Source: Micropruina sp.
Lineage (GTDB): Bacteria > Actinomycetota > Actinomycetes > Propionibacteriales > Propionibacteriaceae
Assembly (NCBI GenBank): GCA_016716635.1
Contig: JADJVZ010000011.1
Location: 310,001-374,000 of the forward strand
Length of the DNA: 64,000 nt
Reading direction: 5' to 3'
Below are positions 8,464 through 16,024 of this stretch, piece by piece (the stretch's first letter is position 1; each line of letters starts with the position of its first letter). Made by a program: the position numbers and the translations under genes. The notes below the pieces were generated by a model, which did not search any database, was not told the origin of the DNA, and saw nothing but the letters and a program-made list of their open reading frames with translations.

Positions 8464-8682
8464 TCAGCCCGCGCGCTTGGACTTGACGATAGCCGCCACC
8501 AGTTCGGGGCTGATGCCCACCGCACGCGCCAGCGCGCCGTAGGACCACGTGGTGGGGTCCTCGGCGCGCAGGCGGCGGATGAGATCATCACGCTGATCGC
8601 GATGGCGGGCGGCCAACTCCTCAGCCTGTTTGGCTTCGACGTTGAACCGCCGCGCCATCGCGGCTCGAGCGTCAGAGACCAC
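8464..8682 (-). CDS. Small HTH-like protein downstream of Ro60
   Basis: 72 residues if started at GTG 8682, or 64 if started at ATG 8658; no clear ribosome site decides between them. From GTG the gene overlaps the last 11 bases of the Ro60 gene, which suggests coupling. The N-terminal half is charged and helical (ARRFNVEAKQAEELAARHRDQ), and the C-terminal half, TWSYGALARAVGISPELVAAI, has the spacing of a helix-turn-helix. I do not recognise the family. The tight coupling suggests a role with Ro60 or its RNAs, for example as a regulator, but that is inference. Confidence 0.6.
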   Translation of the reverse strand: MVSDARAAMARRFNVEAKQAEELAARHRDQRDDLIRRLRAEDPTTWSYGALARAVGISPELVAAIVKSKRAG

Positions 8683-10255
8683 GGCTGAACTCAGCGATGA
8701 GGTTCGGCACCGCCTGATCAAACCCGGCCACATCGAGCATTCCAGCATCGTCGGGATCGGCGATCGAGAAGTTGGTCGCGGTCATCCCGACGACCACCAG
8801 CTTCGCGTCGATCCCGGACGCCTCCCGGTACTCCCGCAACGCCTGGTGCGGATGCACGTCCCCGAACCAGGTCTCGTTGTCGGTGTAGACCACGAAGGTG
8901 TCCACCTCGAGCCCCTTGTCGCGGGCGTACAGCATCGGCAAAGCGCAGTCCGTCCGGCCGAAGGCCAGCCCGGACACGTAGCTCAGCACGTCATCCAGCC
9001 GCTGCCGCGGCGAGATCGACAACGGGTTGATCGCCGTGGCCGGCCAGCCGCCGGTGAACCCGAACGCTGCCGCCTCCGGCTCCGTCGCCAACTGGACAAG
9101 GGCCAGGGCCGCCGATGCCTCCCGTGCCGAGATCGGCAGGTTCGAAATCGGCACCGTCATCGACCCGGACACGTCCAAGCCGAGGAACGTCCGCTTGCCC
9201 GACGGCTCGACCGCGCCGAACGCCGCGAAGAACGCTGCGTCCAACGCATCGACGACCGCAGGCGTGGGCGTCCACGTCCCCGACCCCCGTGCACCCCGCC
9301 CGGACGCGTACGTCCGTTGGGCGATGAGCACGTTGACCGGGTGGACGCGGGCCTTACGAAGCCGCTCCGGATCCCGAAGCTGCTCGGCCACCCGGGACGT
9401 CCAACCACCCAACGGCGGCAGGAGCCCCAGGTTGGTCAACCGGGGGAGCTGACGCATCAGCGCCGTCTGTGGCATGCCCTTGGCGAGCAACGCCTCCCAG
9501 ACGCCAGGCTCGGCGAGCGCGGCATCGGGGAGCATCTCCCAGCTCAGCCCGTACTCACCCACGAGGGCGGCCACATCGGCGTCCGGCTCGGACGCCTTGA
9601 GGAAGCCTTCGATCAGGCGCGGGGTGCCGTCGCCGACCGAACCGCGGACGATCCAGTCGAACAGCGCGCGACGCGCGTCCTCGGTGGTCACGGGGTGTGC
9701 CAACCGCAGCAGGTCGCGGTGGGACCAGCCCTCGCGCTGGCGGTACTTGACCGCCTGGTAGGCCAGGGCGTCGACATCGCGGTCGGCGTACCACGAGGCC
9801 ACCGCGCGCCGCAGGCCGCGGCCCCAGCCGCGGAACTGCTCGACGTAACCCGCGAAGAGAAACAGGTGGGTACCCGTCCGGACTACCTGCGGCAGCACGG
9901 CCAGGGCCTCCCGCTTCTCCTCGTCGGTCCCGATGGAAGCGGCGATCGCCAGCGCGAACAGGGTCGGGTTGACCTTCGGGGCGGCGCCGCGCAGCGACAC
10001 GTCCACGAGGGTCCGAACCAGCGTCGCGTGGTCGGTTTCGGCCATGCGGACGACGCACTCGGCGTTCTGCCGGGTCAGTTCGTGAGCGGACGTGTAGTAC
10101 GTGGCACCGTCGGTTCCCAGCGTGAGGAACCGGCGAAGCCGCGCGGCGTCGTCGAGGACGAAGGTGTAGCCACCCGCACTGTTCGGCTGTTGCCGAGCGT
10201 CGGCCGGCTGGCTTTGCGGCGTACGCCGCAGGTTGAAGGCGCGAAGGATGTCCAT
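8672..10255 (-). CDS. rsr: Ro60/Rsr homologue: TROVE domain plus VWA domain
   Basis: 527 residues from ATG 10255, chosen because AGGGAGG lies six bases upstream; the frame extends further but would run into the Y-RNA region. The TROVE HEAT-repeat ring covers about residues 25-340 and begins with RLRRFLTLGTDGATYYTSA, the diagnostic N-terminal segment of Ro60. The C-terminal VWA-like domain keeps a complete MIDAS: DVSGSM near residue 365, a Thr in FGRTDC near 435 and YTDNETW near 457. Ro60 proteins bind Y RNAs and the ends of misfolded RNAs; bacterial Rsr works with polynucleotide phosphorylase and rRNA maturation nucleases. Four Y-RNA-like units lie immediately upstream on the same strand, the last ending 35 bases before the start codon. 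Confidence 0.95.
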   Translation of the reverse strand: MDILRAFNLRRTPQSQPADARQQPNSAGGYTFVLDDAARLRRFLTLGTDGATYYTSAHELTRQNAECVVRMAETDHATLVRTLVDVSLRGAAPKVNPTLFALAIAASIGTDEEKREALAVLPQVVRTGTHLFLFAGYVEQFRGWGRGLRRAVASWYADRDVDALAYQAVKYRQREGWSHRDLLRLAHPVTTEDARRALFDWIVRGSVGDGTPRLIEGFLKASEPDADVAALVGEYGLSWEMLPDAALAEPGVWEALLAKGMPQTALMRQLPRLTNLGLLPPLGGWTSRVAEQLRDPERLRKARVHPVNVLIAQRTYASGRGARGSGTWTPTPAVVDALDAAFFAAFGAVEPSGKRTFLGLDVSGSMTVPISNLPISAREASAALALVQLATEPEAAAFGFTGGWPATAINPLSISPRQRLDDVLSYVSGLAFGRTDCALPMLYARDKGLEVDTFVVYTDNETWFGDVHPHQALREYREASGIDAKLVVVGMTATNFSIADPDDAGMLDVAGFDQAVPNLIAEFSRGL

Positions 10256-10290
10256 CACCGGCCTCCCTTCCATCGGTTTGGGGGATGAGG

Positions 10291-10387
10291 CGTCGCGGGC
10301 GTGGGGTGGCCACCGGGATTGCGGGAGTCGAACCCTGGCCCCGTGGGGCCTCACCAAAGAGAACCGATGAGCCTTCGGCCCGCGACG
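10291..10387 (-). ncRNA. Candidate Y RNA D (nearest to rsr)
   Basis: About 97 nt. A 10-bp closing stem (complement of 10378-10387 with 10291-10300, GCCCGCGACG) is followed on the 5' side by GCCGAAG, matching the GNCGAAG Ro-binding strand known from Y RNAs. GGCTCATCGG then pairs with CCGGTGGCC with one bulge, and the 3' internal-loop strand is CACCCCACG as in unit B. Inside are a GGCCCC/GGGGCC hairpin and a true T-arm-like hairpin with loop sequence TTCGACT (10323-10336 on +). Unlike unit B, the T-arm comes last and I see no convincing D-arm. Boundaries are set by the stem only. Confidence 0.6.
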
Positions 10388-10407
10388 TTTGATCCCAGTT
10401 TCATGAC

Positions 10408-10543
10408 TTGGGCAGCACGGACGTGTCGACGACCGCCGGGGTTTGCCAGGCGCTTTGCGTTAAGCCACCGCGATCGCGGCCGGGATGCTAACCCCGGATC
10501 TTCCTGGTCCGTTAACCGACCGTCTCCGGCCCGTGCTGCCCAA
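10408..10543 (-). ncRNA. Candidate Y RNA C with degenerate tRNA-like module
   Basis: About 136 nt. Perfect 13-bp closing stem TTGGGCAGCACGG (complement of 10531-10543) with CCGTGCTGCCCAA (complement of 10408-10420). The 5' strand continues GCCGGA, a one-base variant of the Ro-binding motif, then GACGGTCG pairs with CGGTCGTC. The interior folds as three hairpins in the same order as unit B: a T-arm-like stem closing around TTAGCAT, an acceptor-like CCGC/GCGG hairpin with loop GATC, and a D-arm-like GCTT/AAGC hairpin. The T and D loop signatures are degraded. It lies seven bases from unit B, so a common precursor is likely. Confidence 0.65.
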
Positions 10544-10550
10544 GCCAAGT

Positions 10551-10693
10551 CCACGAGGGTGGGGCGGTCGTGGGGTGACGACCGGAGTAAGCGCTCTACC
10601 GTTGAGCTACCGCCTCACAGCGGACGGGATTCGAACCCGCAACATCTCCATTAACAGTGGTAACCGACCGTCTTCGGCCCGCCCACCTCGTGG
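10551..10693 (-). ncRNA. Candidate Y RNA B with permuted tRNA-like module (YrlA type)
   Basis: About 143 nt. The lower stem pairs CCACGAGG with CCTCGTGG and continues inward with small bulges. Then comes GCCGAA, and GACGGTCGG (10664-10672) pairs with CCGGTCGTC (10577-10585) over nine pairs with two G-U wobbles. Inside this helix are a T-arm GCGGGTTCGAATCCCGT (10624-10640), an acceptor-like CCGC/GCGG hairpin, and a D-arm GCTCAACGGTAGAGC (10593-10607) with the loop GG. T-arm, capped acceptor and D-arm in that order is the layout of bacterial YrlA RNAs, in which a tRNA mimic is grafted onto the Ro-binding stem. Sequence and position next to rsr agree. Confidence 0.82.
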
Positions 10694-10716
10694 CTTTTCT
10701 AGGTATTCAGTTGTGG

Positions 10717-10864
10717 GCGCCGCGGTCGTGAGGTGACGACCGGATGTGTAGACCTTGAATCGTCACGGCGGCTGTTAACCGTCATGCCGACATCGGCCCC
10801 CGGAGTCCTCCGACCCCGGACCACAAACTGGAGAGGTTAACCGATCCTCTTCGGCCCGCAGCGC
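10717..10864 (-). ncRNA. Candidate Y RNA A (first in the array)
   Basis: About 148 nt. A 9-bp lower stem GCGCTGCGG (10856-10864) pairs with CCGCGGCGC (10717-10725) with one G-U. GCCGAAG follows, then AGGATCGG pairs with CCGGTCGT with one mismatch; the 3' loop strand is CACCTCACGA, nearly that of unit B. The interior has an eight-pair hairpin CCGGGGTC/GACTCCGG, an acceptor-like GCCG/CGGC hairpin and a D-arm-like ACGG/CCGT hairpin, but neither T-loop nor D-loop consensus. A promoter-like TACAGT ends six bases before the stem, which fits a transcript starting at about 10864. Confidence 0.62.
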
Positions 10865-10870
10865 TGGCTA

Positions 10871-10876
10871 ACTGTA
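10871..10876 (-). promoter_or_regulatory. Putative -10 box of the Y-RNA/rsr transcript
   Basis: TACAGT on the minus strand fits the TANNNT pattern seen throughout this window and ends six bases before the closing stem of Y RNA A. A TTGCCT element lies about 19 bases upstream, a loose -35. I see no comparably good promoter between units B, C and D, so one primary transcript processed into several Y RNAs and the rsr mRNA is the simplest reading. Confidence 0.45.
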
Positions 10877-11049
10877 ATGCGTTACACCCTGTCAGAGGCA
10901 AATGGTGACCGCTATGTGAGCGGATTCGTCTCAGCGGTGCTTCCGGCGACGCTGGATTCCTTGGCGGCATTCGGAAGTGGTCCGTGAAGGATCCGAGCTC
11001 CATAGCCCATCCTGGGGGATCGGGTCCGCGCGGCGTCTGGGCGCACCCT

Positions 11050-11838
11050 TCACACGTGGTCGCGGATGAACGCCGCCGCCGCGGGCAGGTGGCCGCGCCA
11101 GTAGTCGCCTTCGTGCTTGCCGGCATCGAACACGGTGGTCGCGTGGGGGAGCAAGGCGGCGAGGCTCCGGTTGGACGGGAGGAGATTGTCCTCGGTGCCG
11201 CAGGCTAGCCAGACCGGCACCTTGGCGAGCGCGTCGGCGCGGCCGAAAACGTCGTGCGCCGCGAAATCGTCCGGCCCGTCGAAGGCGCTGCCCACCGGCA
11301 CCGACGCCCAGGTCGGCCAGACGGCCGAACTCATCGCCGCGATGGCGATCACGGAGGCGGGGGGCAGTCCGGAGCCCAGCAACAGCGCCCCGAAGCCACC
11401 CATCGACAGGCCGGTGAAGCCGAGGCGGTCGGTCGGCAGGCCGGCAGCGCTGAGAGCGGGGATGAGGTCGAGCGACACCAGGGCGCCGGTGTCGATCCCG
11501 GACGAGCGCGCATGCCACCAGGTGCTCCCCCCGTCGACGGCGGCGATGGCCAGTCCGGTATCGGAAGCCACCTGGGCGGCGTCGTAGGCGTCGAACCAGC
11601 GCTTTCCGTCCCCGCCGAGGCCATGCAGGGCGATCACAGTGGCCTTCGGACGAGCCGGGATCGCCACGCCCCACCACGGATTGCCGCCCGGCCAGCGAGG
11701 GGTCGTGAAGTGGCCCTCGACGAAGGTCACACCGGTGGGAAGATCGCGTGGCCGGGTCGCGACCCACGCCACGCCCGCGCCGGCGGCCCCGATCACGGCC
11801 GTGCGGATCAATGTCCGACGTGACGGTCTCCAACCCAT
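11050..11838 (-). CDS. Exported alpha/beta-hydrolase-fold esterase, copy 1
   Basis: 262 residues from ATG 11838. The N-terminus SRRTLIRTAVIGAAGAG is a twin-arginine signal followed by a hydrophobic stretch, so export of a folded enzyme is expected. The mature part has an oxyanion-hole region VIALHGLGGDGK near residue 70, the nucleophile elbow GLSMGG near 143 and a late CGTEDN, with candidate acid and His residues near the C-terminus (GKHEGDYW). It resembles the esterase D/feruloyl-esterase-like group; the substrate is unknown. A closely similar gene follows at 11964-12800, so the two are tandem paralogues. TAGAGT (complement of 11845-11850) six bases before ATG suggests a leaderless mRNA. Confidence 0.85.
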   Translation of the reverse strand: MGWRPSRRTLIRTAVIGAAGAGVAWVATRPRDLPTGVTFVEGHFTTPRWPGGNPWWGVAIPARPKATVIALHGLGGDGKRWFDAYDAAQVASDTGLAIAAVDGGSTWWHARSSGIDTGALVSLDLIPALSAAGLPTDRLGFTGLSMGGFGALLLGSGLPPASVIAIAAMSSAVWPTWASVPVGSAFDGPDDFAAHDVFGRADALAKVPVWLACGTEDNLLPSNRSLAALLPHATTVFDAGKHEGDYWRGHLPAAAAFIRDHV

Positions 11839-11963
11839 ACTCGGACTCTAGTATGGGTGGCGTTCAGCAGGGGTGCTCGAAACGGCCCCGGTTGGGGTGA
11901 TGCCGGAGCTGGGGTCCATGAGGGGCGTGGGGCGGGCTTGTTTGAGCGGGTCGCAGCGCCGAC

Positions 11964-12800
11964 TCAGACCTGGGCGGCCAGGAACGCGGCTGCCAGGGGG
12001 AGATGGTCTCGCCAGTACGAGTCTTGATGGACGCCGGTGTCGAAGAGGGTCTGCGCGTTCGGGAGGGCGGCAGCCACGCTCTGCACGTTGGGGTAGTAGT
12101 GGTCCTGCTTGCCGCAGCACAGCCAGACGGGCATCGCGTCGAGGGCAGCAGTGCGCTGGTAGATGTCGTTGGCGTTGAAGTTGGCCTCGTCGTCCCAGCC
12201 GTCCTCATTCTTTGCGTCAGCCCAGTTCTTCCACACCGCGGGACTCATCGCCGCGACGCCAACCACCCGTTCGCGGGGCAGCATCGTGGCCAGCAAGAGC
12301 GCGCCGTAACCACCGCTCGAGAGCCCGGTAAAGCCGATGCGCTCGGTGGGTGCCCCAGCCGCACGCGCTGCCGTGAGGAGATCCTCCAACACCAAGTCGG
12401 CTCCCTCTACCCCTGAGGCCCGGTCGTGCCACCAATAATCGCCGCCGTCGATCGCGGCGATGGCCATGCCAGTTTGCATCGCGGCCGAAGGCGCGTCGTA
12501 ATACTCGAACCACTTCTTGGCGTCACTGCCAGTGCCCTGAAGGGCGATGATCGTGCCCTTAGCGTTGGGTGGGATGACCACCCCCCAGTACGGCTTCCCA
12601 CCCGGCCAATGGGTGGTGGACAGGGTGCCGCTCTTGAAGATCAGGCCCGTCGGGATCGGCGCCGGCTCCGAAGAGACAGGAACCACGAGTTGGGCCACCT
12701 CCATGAGCTCCGGAACGGCCACCGCGGCCGCGCCGAGCAGCGCAGCGCCTGCGATGCCAGCGGTGGTGAACAAGGTGCGCCGAGATGGCGACCAACTCAT
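11964..12800 (-). CDS. Exported alpha/beta-hydrolase-fold esterase, copy 2
   Basis: 278 residues from ATG 12800, with GAAGGG seven bases upstream. The Tat-like signal PSRRTLFTTAGIAGAALLGAA resembles that of copy 1. The shared architecture includes the HWPGGKPYWGVVIP segment, IIALQGTGSDAKKWF, the nucleophile elbow GLSSGG, the LCCGKQDHYYPN segment and TGVHQDSYWRDHLP near the end. The oxyanion segment reads LQGTG instead of the LHGLG of copy 1, so specificities may differ. This copy has a normal ribosome site whereas copy 1 looks leaderless. Both likely act outside the membrane on esters in the envelope or medium; this is inference. Confidence 0.85.
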   Translation of the reverse strand: MSWSPSRRTLFTTAGIAGAALLGAAAVAVPELMEVAQLVVPVSSEPAPIPTGLIFKSGTLSTTHWPGGKPYWGVVIPPNAKGTIIALQGTGSDAKKWFEYYDAPSAAMQTGMAIAAIDGGDYWWHDRASGVEGADLVLEDLLTAARAAGAPTERIGFTGLSSGGYGALLLATMLPRERVVGVAAMSPAVWKNWADAKNEDGWDDEANFNANDIYQRTAALDAMPVWLCCGKQDHYYPNVQSVAAALPNAQTLFDTGVHQDSYWRDHLPLAAAFLAAQV

Positions 12801-12821
12801 GATCGAACCCTTCGGGGCCTT

Positions 12822-15011
12822 TTAGCTCGCGTTGCCAGGCAAGTGAAGCCCGGTGCGCCAGGCGAGAGTGCTGCCCTCGATGTCGAGCGTGACCAGGCGT
12901 TGCGTGGGACGAGTCAGGGCAACATAGAGCACCCGCTCCCCGCCAGGCGATTCGGTCACGATCTCGTCCGGCGCCACGACCAGCGTCGCGTCGTACTCCA
13001 GGCCTTTGACGGCCAGCGGTGTCAGCAACGACAGGCGCAGTCGGAGTCCTTCGGGCAGGTCGGTGTTCTCCAGCGCCGCCTGGACGCTCGCCAACCGCGA
13101 CGGCGGGACGATCAGGCCGATGGAGCCTTCGACCTGGGTGCCCAGGATGGCCAGCTGCTGCTCGATGCCCGCGTGGAGCGTCGCCTCGGGCGTCGATGCG
13201 AGCACCGGCTCGACCCCGGTTGAGCGGACGGCGTGAGGCAGGTCGGCCGACGGGTAGGCCCGACGGATGATCTGCCCGGCAAGGTCGAATACCTCTTTGG
13301 GGGAGCGGTAGTTCGTCGACAGCCGGAAGCTGCGATGGACGTTCGTGCCGATGAGCTCGGTGATGGCCCGGGTGTTCTCCGCCACGTCCGGCCAGGACGA
13401 CTGCGCCGGGTCGCCCACGATCGTCCACGAGGCTTGGGACCCGCGACGACGCAGCATGCGCCACTGCATCGGGGTGATGTCCTGCGCCTCATCGACCAGC
13501 AGGTGGGCGTAGGTGCGGTGCGGTTCGGCGTGCGGGTCGTGCTCGATGCGACGGGTGAATGTGTCAGCGGTGGTGACGAGCTCGGAGTAGGAATCGCCCT
13601 CGATGAACAGGTCGCCGCCGGGCTCGGCCGCCTCCGGGGGCTGGCCCAACTGCGAGACGAGTTCGTCCAAGAGGGCGGCGTCGCCCACGGACCAACCTTC
13701 GCGCTGGAAGCTGGCGGCGAGAGTGTCACGCTCGGCGACGGTGAGGCTGGCGGCCACCCGGGCCACCACCTCGGGGTCGGCGAGGCGGCGTAGGAGGTCG
13801 GGGGCACCGATCTCGGAGGGCCACCAGGCGTCCAAGAAAGAGCGGAAGGCCCCGCCCGACGTGATCTGGTCGGCGATCTCCTCGGGCTCAAGCTCCACGT
13901 CATCGGTGAGTTGCGCCATCAGGGCGGCCACGAGGGCCGACTCCGCGGACGCCCGCCCGCCGTGGTACTTATGCCGGGCCAAGACGTCGGCGCGGATCGC
14001 GGCCAACTGCTCGTGGCGTAGCGTCATCACCTCGCCCTTCACGGACGCCCGCAGCACGTCGACGGGGGCCGGGGCCAACGCGACGAGGGCTTTCAGGACG
14101 GGCACCATGCGGAGCGTTCCCTTGAGTGCCGCCTCGGCTGCGGTGTCTTCGCGATCGCAGCGGACATCCAGGACGTCGTTGACGATCTGACCGGTCGCCG
14201 CCAAGGAGACGGAGTCTTCGCCAAGGGACGGCAACACCCGCTCGATGTAGTTCATGAACACGGGGCTCGGACCCACGACGAGGATGCCGCCACGCTCGAA
14301 CCGGCGCCGGTTCGAGTAAAGCAAATAGGCCGCCCGATGCAGCGCCACGACGGTCTTGCCCGTGCCGGGGCCGCCCGAAATCACGGTGACGCCTTGATAC
14401 GGGGCGCGGATCGCTTCGTCCTGCTCGGATTGGATGGTCGCCACGATGTCGCGCATCCGCGGACCACGGGCCCGCGAGAGGGCCGCCATCAAGGCGCCCT
14501 CGCCGATGATCACCAATTCGGACGGCTCGGTGGAGTCGAGCAGGTCGTCCTCGATGCCCACGACCTTGTCGTTGCGGCAGCGCAGCACCCGCCGTCGGAC
14601 GACGTCCATCGGATCATTGGCGGTCGCCCGGTAGAACGGCTCGGCAGCCTTGGCGCGCCAATCGATCACCAGCGGCTCGTACTCGGCATCGCGGACGCCG
14701 ATGCGTCCGATGTAGCGGATCTCGCCATCGGTTTGGTCCAGGCGGCCGAACACCAGGCCTTCGTGCTCGGCGTCCAGCACGGCGAGGCGTTTGGCAGCCT
14801 GGAACGTGAAGGCGTCGCGCTCGAACATGGCCGTGCCATCTTCGTCGCGCATCCAGGTTTGCCGGTCAGACCTGTACATCGCGCGGCCTTGCTTGGCGGC
14901 GCGGCGGGCGGATTTCGCGGCTTTGGCGAGTTCCGCGTACACACGATCGACATGGGCCTGTTCTTGCGCGATTTCGCGCGCGAGCTTGGACTCGGAAACG
15001 GTGTGAGTCAA
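12822..15011 (-). CDS. helD: HelD-family UvrD-like ATPase that releases RNA polymerase
   Basis: 729 residues. The N-terminal arm (about 1-45) is a charged coiled coil, typical of HelD. Walker A GGPGTGKT is at 213-220, a Walker B-like LLVDEAQD lies in the middle, QASWTIVGDPAQSSWP follows and a late FRLSTNYRSP motif is of UvrD type. HelD binds RNA polymerase, enters the active-site channels and dissociates stalled or drug-bound complexes; actinobacterial members can confer rifampicin tolerance. Start is TTG 15011, because the coiled coil begins there and no ATG or GTG precedes it in a usable place; AAGGA lies 11 bases upstream. It diverges from the ABC exporter operon. Confidence 0.92.
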   Translation of the reverse strand: MTHTVSESKLAREIAQEQAHVDRVYAELAKAAKSARRAAKQGRAMYRSDRQTWMRDEDGTAMFERDAFTFQAAKRLAVLDAEHEGLVFGRLDQTDGEIRYIGRIGVRDAEYEPLVIDWRAKAAEPFYRATANDPMDVVRRRVLRCRNDKVVGIEDDLLDSTEPSELVIIGEGALMAALSRARGPRMRDIVATIQSEQDEAIRAPYQGVTVISGGPGTGKTVVALHRAAYLLYSNRRRFERGGILVVGPSPVFMNYIERVLPSLGEDSVSLAATGQIVNDVLDVRCDREDTAAEAALKGTLRMVPVLKALVALAPAPVDVLRASVKGEVMTLRHEQLAAIRADVLARHKYHGGRASAESALVAALMAQLTDDVELEPEEIADQITSGGAFRSFLDAWWPSEIGAPDLLRRLADPEVVARVAASLTVAERDTLAASFQREGWSVGDAALLDELVSQLGQPPEAAEPGGDLFIEGDSYSELVTTADTFTRRIEHDPHAEPHRTYAHLLVDEAQDITPMQWRMLRRRGSQASWTIVGDPAQSSWPDVAENTRAITELIGTNVHRSFRLSTNYRSPKEVFDLAGQIIRRAYPSADLPHAVRSTGVEPVLASTPEATLHAGIEQQLAILGTQVEGSIGLIVPPSRLASVQAALENTDLPEGLRLRLSLLTPLAVKGLEYDATLVVAPDEIVTESPGGERVLYVALTRPTQRLVTLDIEGSTLAWRTGLHLPGNAS

Positions 15012-15103
15012 GGGAGGGTTCGTCCTTAAATCAGCGGATCGTTCGAGTCTACTACCCTCCCTAAAGTACGAAAGTGTCGGAGGTGTGGCCTAGGGTCGAG
15101 CGC

Positions 15104-16024
15104 ATGGCAGTGATCGAGGCGAAGGACCTGACGAAACGGTTCGGGGAGTTCACCGCGGTTGACGGCATCTCGTTCGAGGTGGCGCCGGGGGAATCCTTTG
15201 GGTTGCTCGGTCCGAACGGTGCGGGCAAGTCCACCACCATGCGCATGATCGGGGGGACGGGACTCCGCACGTCCGGCAGCCTCTCCGTGCTGGGCATGGA
15301 CCCGGAGCGCCAGGGCCCCGAGGTGCGCGCAAGTCTTGGCGTGGTGCCGCAATCAGACAATCTCGATACCGAGCTGCTGGTCCGCGACAACCTGATCGTG
15401 TACGGGCGCTACTTCGGGCTGCCGATGCGCGAGGTGAAGGCGAAGACCGAGACGCTGCTCGAGTTCGCCCAGCTCGTCGAGAAGGCGAACGCCAAGGTCG
15501 ATGACCTGTCGGGCGGCATGAAGCGGCGGCTCACCATCGCACGAGCCCTCATCAACGATCCCTCGATCATCTTGCTCGACGAGCCGACCACGGGGCTGGA
15601 TCCGCAGGCGCGTCACATTCTGTGGGATCGGTTGTTCCGGCTCAAAGAGCAGGGCGTCACCCTGGTCGTCACCACGCACTTCATGGACGAGGCCGAGCAA
15701 CTCTGCGATCGCCTCGTGGTCATGGATCAAGGACGCATCGTCGCCGAGGGGTCACCGGCCGCCTTGATCCGGCAGTACTCCACCCGCGAGGTGACCGAGC
15801 TGCGCTTCGGCGCCAGTCGCAACGAGGCGCTGCTGGCCGAGCTGGCCTCCTTGGCCGTTCGTGCCGAGGCCCTCCCCGATCGGGTGCTGTTGTACAGCGA
15901 TGACGGCGAAGCACTGCTGGAAGAGGTGAACCGGCGGGGATTGCACCCGCTGACGTCGCTGGTTCGCCGCTCGTCGCTGGAGGACGTATTCCTGCGGCTC
16001 ACGGGTCGGAGCCTCATTGAGTGA
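15104..16024 (+). CDS. ABC transporter ATP-binding protein (DrrA/NodI type)
   Basis: 306 residues from ATG 15104 (the frame is open further upstream, but the family starts at MAVIEAKDLTKRFG). Walker A GPNGAGKST near residue 42, Q-loop VVPQSDNLD, signature LSGGMKRR near 142, Walker B IILLDEPTTGLDPQ near 162 and H-loop TTHF are all intact. The C-terminal domain of about 80 residues is of the type fused to antibiotic and polyketide exporters. TAGGGT (15091-15096) lies seven bases upstream, a leaderless start. It is the first gene of a three-gene operon with two permeases and diverges from helD, which fits a drug-response locus. Confidence 0.92.
   Translation: MAVIEAKDLTKRFGEFTAVDGISFEVAPGESFGLLGPNGAGKSTTMRMIGGTGLRTSGSLSVLGMDPERQGPEVRASLGVVPQSDNLDTELLVRDNLIVYGRYFGLPMREVKAKTETLLEFAQLVEKANAKVDDLSGGMKRRLTIARALINDPSIILLDEPTTGLDPQARHILWDRLFRLKEQGVTLVVTTHFMDEAEQLCDRLVVMDQGRIVAEGSPAALIRQYSTREVTELRFGASRNEALLAELASLAVRAEALPDRVLLYSDDGEALLEEVNRRGLHPLTSLVRRSSLEDVFLRLTGRSLIE

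Noticed and set aside
10593..10640. A normal tRNA gene suggested by the T-arm and D-arm on the minus strand
   Set aside because: The T-arm precedes the D-arm, the acceptor strands are joined by a short loop and there is no anticodon arm; it fits a Y-RNA tRNA mimic instead.
10291..10864. CRISPR-like array from the repeated GGGCCGAAG and CGGTTAAC motifs
   Set aside because: Repeats are short, unevenly spaced and lie in complementary partners that form stems; no uniform repeat-spacer units.
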